From: an uncultured Bacilli bacterium | GTDB lineage: Bacteria > Bacillota_I > Bacilli_A > RF39 > UBA660 | Direction of reading: 5' to 3' | DNA: 9,600 bases | Assembly (NCBI GenBank): GCA_910586425.1 | Contig: CAJUHL010000059.1 | Span: 1 to 9,600 of the forward strand | In this document: positions 5,369 through 9,600 of the stretch, piece after piece | How the letters are laid out: each line of letters opens with the position of its first letter | Position numbering within the stretch: the stretch's first letter is position 1 | Made by a program: the position numbers and the translations under genes | Notes under the pieces: generated by a model | The model's database searches: none | The model's input: the letters and a program-made list of their open reading frames with translations, nothing else | Told to the model about the DNA's origin: nothing

Positions 5369-5639
5369 TTATGTAATTGAATAGAACTTTTTTGATGGAC
5401 TTTATTATTTCTGAATGTAGAAAGAGATTATAAGGATCTTCTTTCTTGCTATGGAAAAAGTTTATCAATGCAATGTTATTTGTTGGTTTTAAGAGAAAGT
5501 GACGGTGATTTGGAGAAGTAGATATTGGGAGGTGTGTTTATTGAGAGAATGTGGGCTGAAAAGCCTAAATTTTTTACCAGATATCGTTATTAAAAATAAT
5601 GTTTTGGGTAACACGAAGAAAAGAAAGGTGGTGGAAAAC
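5306..5639. other. Intergenic region upstream of the right-hand operon
   Basis: Roughly 330 bases with no supported + strand gene. It must contain the promoter of the operon starting at 5640, but no candidate is convincing; the best (TTGCTA-17-TGCAAT near 5448-5476) is weak. At 5513-5532, GAGAAGTAGATATTGGGAGG resembles the AGAAGT box found later in the operon. A GGGCT-GAAA-AGCCT hairpin with a T run lies at 5553-5575. A second possible start (TTG at 5541 after GGGAGGTG) would extend the 67-aa protein to 100 aa. Confidence 0.45.
5553..5575 (+). terminator. Short GAAA-loop hairpin with T run, possible leader attenuator
   Basis: GGGCT (5553-5557) and AGCCT (5562-5566) close a GAAA tetraloop, then AAA and TTTTTT (5570-5575). 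With only five pairs including a wobble it is a weak terminator. Its position about 65 bases before the first operon start would suit attenuation. Confidence 0.3.
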
Positions 5640-5843
5640 ATGATTACAACAACCAAAGATGTGAATTTACGTCTGGCAGCACAACGAAGAGGTTTTCTTC
5701 TTATGAAAAGAAGAGATAAGAAATATGCACCTGGACTTGGAGATGGTTATATGATTTTAGATTCCTATTCAGGTAGCATTGTTGCTGGACACAGGTATGA
5801 ATTATCCCCAGAAGAAGTAAGAGATTTTTTAAATGAACACTAA
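5640..5843 (+). CDS. Small basic protein (67 aa), first gene of the operon, function unknown
   Basis: The protein begins MITTTKDVNLRLAAQRRGFL and ends PEEVRDFLNEH. The N-terminal half is basic (RLAAQRRG, MKRRDKKY) and the middle GYMILDSYSGSIVAGHRYEL reads as two beta strands with a tight turn. The final helix is acidic. ATG 5640 is chosen because AAAGGTGG lies eight bases upstream and homologous-looking sequence begins there; TTG 5541 with GGGAGGTG is an alternative giving 33 extra residues. The stop codon lies within the first codons of an upstream in-frame extension of the DUF262 gene, so the two genes are tightly packed (28 bases to the preferred next start). The basic face could contact nucleic acid; no family is recognised. 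Confidence 0.72.
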   Translation: MITTTKDVNLRLAAQRRGFLLMKRRDKKYAPGLGDGYMILDSYSGSIVAGHRYELSPEEVRDFLNEH

Positions 5844-5871
5844 ATATGCAGATCAAAGGAGAGAGAACATT

Positions 5872-6933
5872 ATGCAAACTATTGAAAGAGAGTACACAAT
5901 CAAAACTATCAACGAGGGGATTGAAAACGGAAATATTGTATTCAACCATCCTATGCAGAGAAAGCCAGGACAATGGGATGATGAGCAGCAAAGTCTTCTG
6001 ATACATAGTGTCTTAGCAAATTTTGCAGTTCCACAAACATATGCATTACAAATGTTTGACGGAGATTTTGATTCGTTTTCTGTACTTGATGGCAAACAAA
6101 GACTTACGACAATCTATGAATACATGAAAGATGGTTTCAAATTATCGGAAGATACGCCGACAGTGAACATACAGAAAAGAATGGCTGTTACTAATGAAAA
6201 TGGTCAACGCAAACAAAAGATCACAGTAGATGAATATGAGATTGCCGGTAAGTATTTCTCAGAAATTGACACTAAATTACAGGACAAACTCAAAGACAAG
6301 GTGCTTTCGGTAATCGTGCTTACGGACTGTACAGATGAAGAGATTGAAGATCAGTTTTACCGGCTTAACAATGGTACAGCATTGACAAAAGACCAGAAAA
6401 CAAGGGTGTTACTCGGAGATGAATTATCAGCTTTTATTGATAGAGTAGAAGCAAGCGAATTCTTCTCAGAAAAATCACATAAGTCATATTTTACGTCATT
6501 GCAGAGAAAACGAGGGGAAATCCAGACCTGTATTTTACAGACATTGATGCTTGTTATGGACTACCAGTTTAAGAATTTCAACAATGATGCGACTATGGAA
6601 TTTGCTGAATGGTTCCGTGCTAACCATAAAAACAGTGATTTGGAGTATTGCGAAGAACTTTTTAGCAAATTAGATAAGGCAGTTGTGGCGGCAGACAAGC
6701 CTAACAAGCTGATGAAGAAGACAAGCATCCCGATTCTTGCGTACCATATCCAGACAATAGATGAATTGGGAATTTCTCTTGAAAAGTATGGTGAATGGAT
6801 TCAGAAGTTAATGGATTCCTATACACCGAATTGTGAGTATGCTTCTTATTGTGGACAGGGCGCAACGTCAAGAGTAAAAGTGATGGCAAGAATGGAATAT
6901 GTAGAAAAAGAGATAAGAAAGTTGGTGAAATAA
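5872..6933 (+). CDS. DUF262-domain protein (GmrSD N-domain-like, ParB-fold superfamily)
   Basis: This 353-aa protein has the DUF262 hallmarks: HPMQRKPGQWDDEQQSLLIHSVL (about 26-48) and VLDGKQRLTTIYEYMKDGF (about 71-89), whose DGxQRxTT is the signature motif. FYRLNNGTALTKDQK further on is also typical. DUF262 is the ParB/sulfiredoxin-fold NTP-dependent half of GmrSD-type modification-dependent restriction enzymes. No HNH (DUF1524) domain is visible in this protein, and none is encoded next to it, so nuclease activity cannot be assumed. The start at 5872 is chosen for AAAGGAGAG eight bases upstream; an ATG at 5833 would overlap the previous gene and lacks such a site. Its stop overlaps the next ATG by one base, so it is translationally coupled to the ParB-like gene. 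Likely role: nucleotide- and DNA-binding partner; defence versus replication function is undecided. Confidence 0.85.
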   Translation: MQTIEREYTIKTINEGIENGNIVFNHPMQRKPGQWDDEQQSLLIHSVLANFAVPQTYALQMFDGDFDSFSVLDGKQRLTTIYEYMKDGFKLSEDTPTVNIQKRMAVTNENGQRKQKITVDEYEIAGKYFSEIDTKLQDKLKDKVLSVIVLTDCTDEEIEDQFYRLNNGTALTKDQKTRVLLGDELSAFIDRVEASEFFSEKSHKSYFTSLQRKRGEIQTCILQTLMLVMDYQFKNFNNDATMEFAEWFRANHKNSDLEYCEELFSKLDKAVVAADKPNKLMKKTSIPILAYHIQTIDELGISLEKYGEWIQKLMDSYTPNCEYASYCGQGATSRVKVMARMEYVEKEIRKLVK

Positions 6934-7946
6934 TGGAATATAGGATTGATCCTGAATTGAACGATGTTTTACCCAAATTATCAGATACAGATTATAAGGC
7001 ATTGGAACAAAGCTTGCTGACAGAAGGATATAAAGGTGCGCCGATTATGGTATGGGGAGATATTATTGTAGATGGTCATAACAGATATGAAATCTGCAAT
7101 AAACACAATATCCCATATGAAGTAAAGTCCATAGAATTTGCGAGTAAGGAAGATGCGATAATCTGGATGGTAAGACAACAACTTGGAAGAAGGTCGCTCA
7201 CACCATTGCAGAGAATTCAAATTGTAGAGAAATATCGACCTTTTTATAAGAAGAAGGCTGAAAAGAATAAATCTCTGAATGGTGGTGATAAAAAATCGCT
7301 GTTGGAGAATTCTACAACTCCGCTACCAAAAGAAGAGAAAATTGATGTAAGAGCGGAACTTGCAAAAGACGCTGATGTTTCTACGAATACTTACGCTAGA
7401 GGTATGAAAATTCTGGAGTCAGGAAATGAAGAGCTGATTAATGAAACAATTAGCGGACAGAAGAGTATCAATAAAGCATTCAATGAGTTAAAGAAAAATG
7501 CTGATACTGATAAGTCCGACAATACTTCTGATCTAGATAGCGAACTGAAAGACTTAAAAGAAGTCCAGAGAAAAGAAGCAGTACAAAAGATAAGAGAAGT
7601 AAGAGAAGAATATGGTGTTGAAAGTTCTGAGTATGAAAATGCGAAGGCAGAGCAATTAAATGTAGAAGTACGGATTAATGAAATTGAAAATGCTGTACGT
7701 GACGCTCAAACAAGCGAGATTGAAGCAATGCTTATTCAGATTCAGAAAAGATACCATGACTATCTCCAAGAGTTTCAGGAGGATGTTAAGTGGCTTTCGG
7801 ACAAAGAGTTCTATCGTGATGATGAAGAGGTTTCTGGTAAGACACATTCAGAATTACAGAACTGCTTGGAGAAGTTCAAAAGTATCAGTGATGTAATGGA
7901 TAAGATGATCATTGATGAGTTTGGATGTATCACTATTGAAATGTAG
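6933..7946 (+). CDS. ParB N-terminal-domain protein with C-terminal coiled coil
   Basis: This 337-aa protein starts at ATG 6933, overlapping the previous TAA by one base (TAATG). It has little Shine-Dalgarno of its own, which indicates re-initiation. Residues about 1-100 are a ParB-like N domain: SDTDYKALEQSLLTEGYKGAPIMV, then IIVDGHNRYEICNKHNIPY and RRSLTPLQRIQIVEKY. The DGHNR (47-51) replaces the GERR of chromosomal ParB. A helix-turn-helix-like segment follows (DVRAELAKDADVSTNTYARG, about 138-157), then a charged coiled coil (about 200-260) and an acidic helical tail. Such proteins occur on plasmids and integrative elements as partition or replication-associated DNA-binding factors. No ParA ATPase lies in the window, so a standard partition pair is not shown. 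It may work with the coupled DUF262 protein, which has a related fold. Confidence 0.82.
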   Translation: MEYRIDPELNDVLPKLSDTDYKALEQSLLTEGYKGAPIMVWGDIIVDGHNRYEICNKHNIPYEVKSIEFASKEDAIIWMVRQQLGRRSLTPLQRIQIVEKYRPFYKKKAEKNKSLNGGDKKSLLENSTTPLPKEEKIDVRAELAKDADVSTNTYARGMKILESGNEELINETISGQKSINKAFNELKKNADTDKSDNTSDLDSELKDLKEVQRKEAVQKIREVREEYGVESSEYENAKAEQLNVEVRINEIENAVRDAQTSEIEAMLIQIQKRYHDYLQEFQEDVKWLSDKEFYRDDEEVSGKTHSELQNCLEKFKSISDVMDKMIIDEFGCITIEM

Positions 7947-7979
7947 AAGTCAACAATGGGTGGGATTATCCGTCTCACC
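7943..7979 (+). repeat. Intergenic leader module, copy A
   Basis: The box AGAAGTCAACAATG (7945-7958) overlaps the TAG stop of the ParB-like gene. It is followed by the stem GGTGGGA/TCTCACC (7959-7965 with 7973-7979). No U-tract follows. The Shine-Dalgarno AAAGGGAG of the next gene comes about 14 bases later. Confidence 0.55.
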
Positions 7980-8007
7980 TACTAATAAAACGAAAGGGAG
8001 AATTTAT

Positions 8008-8172
8008 ATGTTAGCAGCATTACAATTCATAGTTAGGAATCTATTGATTTTAAGTACGATAATCGGGATTACTTTTATGATAGCGTGTACAGTATTTGTG
8101 GCAGTTTGTGTCATTCATGGTGATATAAAGATCAATATAGTCAGAAGTAAAGATGAAAAAGGGAATGGATAA
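8008..8172 (+). CDS. Small membrane protein (54 aa), function unknown
   Basis: The protein MLAALQFIVRNLLILSTIIG continues as a hydrophobic helix to about residue 37, then has a short tail GDIKINIVRSKDEKGNG. One long or possibly hairpinned membrane segment is expected. ATG 8008 is preceded by AAAGGGAG at eight bases; the longer frame opening upstream runs back through the leader module and overlaps the ParB-like gene, so it is rejected. It is separated from both neighbours by gaps carrying the AGAAGT box and a stem-loop, so it shares their regulation plan. It resembles the 48-aa minus-strand protein at 3821-3967 only in layout. Function not known; the operon position suggests it is made together with the DUF262/ParB-like pair. 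Confidence 0.72.
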   Translation: MLAALQFIVRNLLILSTIIGITFMIACTVFVAVCVIHGDIKINIVRSKDEKGNG

Positions 8173-8190
8173 CAAGGCAATGAGAGAAAA

Positions 8191-8232
8191 GTAGAAGTAT
8201 ACAGTGGTCGCGCCATTCTGGCATGTCCATTG
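8191..8232 (+). repeat. Intergenic leader module, copy B
   Basis: The box AGAAGTATACAGTG (8193-8206) runs into a stem-loop. The outer arms are CAGTGG (8202-8207) and CCATTG (8227-8232), with an inner GCCA/TGGC hairpin. The AAAAAGGAG of the next gene follows about 20 bases later. No U-tract is present. Confidence 0.5.
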
Positions 8233-8271
8233 GTTATCAAAATAAAACATAGAAAAAGGAGAATAAGAATT

Positions 8272-8985
8272 ATGACAAGTAAAGAACACAGTATTATTAT
8301 GGGGTATCTCAACGGCAAGAAGTTATCAAGAGAACAACTTGAAAAGTTACTGGACTTTGAGAATCTGACAATGGAAGCAAATACGGCATCCGAAATCTCG
8401 AAGTTGCTTAATGAATCGCCAGAAGTAGAATCTGATCCAAAGAGAGCGATTAAGAATTTTGTACGCTTTGTAAGAGAAAGAAGTGGTGCTGGTGAGATTA
8501 CATGGGATGAATTCATGTTAAAACTTAAAGAATTGGAACTTGAATATTCGGATTTTGGCATCAGAGTACAAAGATTCAGTAAACCGGCATATTGGGAAAT
8601 CTTTTTTAACCATTTTGATACAACTGATTATGAAGATGGCAATGTAAAGTTGACTTTTGATCAGGAATATTATGAAGAAATAGAAAATGAAAAAGCGTAT
8701 GAATTTTTATCTGACCATGATATTGATACTGATTCAGAGTTTGGCAATGTCATGTCACAGATTGCAGAGAAGTGGGATGGGTTATCTGAAGATGATAAGG
8801 ACAATATGATTTTGGCTCTTGATGCAATTTTTGCTACCCATTATGTGGACAAGTCGAGAGTAGATATTTTAAGTAATGAGGTCAAAAAGATTACTATGAC
8901 CAATGCTGATCTGGTTCCGGAAGTTGGATTGAGGGATTATAGTATTGAATTTACGGACGGAGATTTTATTAGTTTAAGGTTCTAA
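8272..8985 (+). CDS. Acidic 237-aa protein, function unknown
   Basis: The product starts MTSKEHSIIMGYLNGKKLSR and is rich in Asp and Glu throughout. Its N-terminal about 60 residues are helical (SREQLEKLLDFENLTMEANT). The middle contains an aromatic stretch, PAYWEIFFNHFDTTDYEDG. The next section is very acidic (EEIENEKAYEFLSDHDIDTD), and the end is ISLRF. No signal peptide, membrane span, metal-binding cluster or known catalytic motif is seen. Start 8272 is supported by AAAAAGGAG about ten bases upstream; the longer frame has no such site. The negative charge could indicate a DNA mimic or a partner for the basic neighbours, but this is speculation from composition only. It lies between two leader modules in the operon. 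Confidence 0.78.
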   Translation: MTSKEHSIIMGYLNGKKLSREQLEKLLDFENLTMEANTASEISKLLNESPEVESDPKRAIKNFVRFVRERSGAGEITWDEFMLKLKELELEYSDFGIRVQRFSKPAYWEIFFNHFDTTDYEDGNVKLTFDQEYYEEIENEKAYEFLSDHDIDTDSEFGNVMSQIAEKWDGLSEDDKDNMILALDAIFATHYVDKSRVDILSNEVKKITMTNADLVPEVGLRDYSIEFTDGDFISLRF

Positions 8986-8987
8986 AT

Positions 8988-9032
8988 GTAGAAGTAACAA
9001 TATAGGGCAGTACATATCAAAAATACTGCCCT
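8988..9032 (+). repeat. Intergenic leader module, copy C
   Basis: The box AGAAGTAACAATA (8990-9002) lies five bases after the TAA stop. A nine-pair stem follows: AGGGCAGTA (9004-9012) with TACTGCCCT (9024-9032). No U-tract follows; the AAAAAAGGAC ribosome binding site is eight bases on. Its outer arms repeat the eight-base arms of the terminator at 4812-4850. Confidence 0.6.
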
Positions 9033-9060
9033 CAAGAATCAAAAAAGGACGGTGATTACA

Positions 9061-9201
9061 ATAATCTACAACGATTACATGTTTAATAGCAAATTTAAAG
9101 AAAAAGTAGATGAATACTGCAAAAAACTAAAGATTTCTGTACGTGAAGCATTGGAACACGATTACATCAAAAGGTTACATAAGCACTACACGGATGTTTA
9201 A
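9061..9201 (+). CDS. Very small protein (40-47 aa) with an uncertain, possibly non-AUG start
   Basis: A short frame ends at TAA 9199-9201 and contains MFNSKFKEKVDEYCKKLKIS from ATG 9079, then VREALEHDYIKRLHKHYTDV. It is basic and probably two or three helices, with a region (LKISVREAL) like the turn of a small DNA-binding helix pair. The only clear ribosome binding site, AAGGACGGTGAT (9045-9056), is 22 or more bases before ATG 9079. In-frame ATA 9061 and ATT 9055 are better spaced, and GTG 9052 is too close. The coordinates given use ATA 9061 as the best-spaced codon. ATA may be a mutated ATG. If ATG 9079 is used, the product is 40 aa and initiation should be weak. No family recognised. Confidence 0.5.
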   Translation: MIYNDYMFNSKFKEKVDEYCKKLKISVREALEHDYIKRLHKHYTDV

Positions 9202-9252
9202 GAAGATTGCAGTGATTATAAGGCAGTGTATTGTGTTTTACAATGTGTTGCC
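9201..9252 (+). repeat. Intergenic leader module, copy D
   Basis: The box AGAAGATTGCAGTG (9201-9214) starts on the last base of a stop codon. A thirteen-pair stem follows (9222-9234 with 9240-9252) with loop GTTTT. Its four G-T pairs would be mismatched on the other strand, so the fold is a + strand RNA. AAAAGGAG follows five bases later. Confidence 0.58.
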
Positions 9253-9274
9253 CGTCAAAAGGAGAATATTAATT

Positions 9275-9600
9275 ATGAGTAGAAGAATTTTACTATTATC
9301 AGACCTTATAGAAATAATTCAAAACAAGATGATTTCCATAGATAGTGTGGAAAGTAATGTTAAATTTAGTGCTGACATTACAGAAACGGATCAAATTACA
9401 CCAGAGAAATTCACAGAATCCATCCAGCTTTTGAGTAAGAGCATATTCAAAGATGCAATTGATTTTTTTTATGAATTTACAGGTGAAAATAGTATTCTTA
9501 TTGAATGTGGAATGAAGAATATGTTTATGGAAGAATATTATCGTGTCAGGTGTTCTATTTGTGATGGTGTATCTAAAAAAGAAGTTGATGCGAAACTGAG
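9275..9600 (+). CDS. Unknown protein, truncated by the window end
   Basis: An open frame from ATG 9275 runs without a stop to the last base and gives 108 complete codons. It starts MSRRILLLSDLIEIIQNKMI and includes FYEFTGENSILIECGMKN and RVRCSICDGVSKKEV. The start has AAAAGGAG about ten bases upstream, one of the best sites in the operon. The mix of helical and strand-like segments suggests a small globular cytoplasmic protein. There is one CxxC pair (RCSIC) but no second pair in the visible part, so metal binding cannot be claimed. It is preceded by leader module D and so belongs to the same operon. No family recognised; its C-terminus lies to the right of the window. Confidence 0.75.
   Translation, partial: MSRRILLLSDLIEIIQNKMISIDSVESNVKFSADITETDQITPEKFTESIQLLSKSIFKDAIDFFYEFTGENSILIECGMKNMFMEEYYRVRCSICDGVSKKEVDAKL

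Noticed and set aside
5499..5639. N-terminal extension of the 67-aa protein to upstream starts
   Set aside because: The extension covers the leader hairpin and T run. ATG 5640 has its own AAAGGTGG. TTG 5541 remains a minor alternative.
5853..6095. Minus-strand ORFs opposite DUF262, ParB-like and 237-aa genes
   Set aside because: They are antisense shadows without ribosome binding sites, and the plus-strand frames contain recognised motifs or strong start signals.
1..9600. tRNA, rRNA, CRISPR array, IS terminal repeats or an attachment-site duplication
   Set aside because: I looked by eye on both strands and found no cloverleaf, rRNA segment, regularly spaced repeat or convincing flanking direct repeat.

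Overview
The window is about one third G+C, with clean Shine-Dalgarno sequences (AGGAG, AAAGGAG) and textbook TTGACA/TATAAT promoters. That points to a low-GC Bacillota, most likely a clostridial (Lachnospiraceae-like) genome. The gene content (an intron-split recA, a HEPN protein, a nucleotidyltransferase, a DUF262 protein, a ParB-fold protein and many small unknown ORFs) suggests an accessory region such as a plasmid, integrative element or genomic island. The species assignment is inference.

Left part (1-2345): the window opens inside domain V of a group II intron. Its 3' end (domain VI with a bulged A) can be followed to about base 52, where the downstream exon of a recA gene starts in frame and runs to 733, followed by a strong terminator. 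Bases 785-1319 and about 1923-2245 hold no convincing protein gene. They are strikingly poor in C on the + strand and carry a recurring TTCGGT word, plus one orphan terminator that may end a small RNA. Between them is a small membrane-anchored coiled-coil protein with its own promoter and terminator.

Middle part (2246-5226): three transcription units with their own promoters alternate in direction. A 434-aa protein with an ApeA-like architecture and a C-terminal HEPN RxxxxH motif converges on a 48-aa single-span membrane protein encoded on the minus strand. A nucleotidyltransferase gene, broken by a +1 frameshift near 4618, converges on a minus-strand 95-aa ORF. Upstream of that ORF lies a compact minus-strand run of three hairpins with a promoter and a U-rich tail, a candidate small RNA or attenuating leader.

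Right part (5640-9600): a co-directional operon. It encodes a 67-aa protein, a DUF262 (GmrSD N-domain-like) protein, a ParB-N-like protein translationally coupled to it, a 54-aa membrane protein, an acidic 237-aa unknown, a 40-47-aa unknown with no good ATG start, and a truncated unknown running off the end. DUF262 and ParB-N share a fold superfamily, so two related folds sit side by side. Every intergenic gap in the right half of this operon has the same plan: a degenerate AGAAGTnnACARTG box just after the stop codon, then a stem-loop without a U-tract, then a Shine-Dalgarno. This repeated leader module is the most distinctive unexplained structure in the window.
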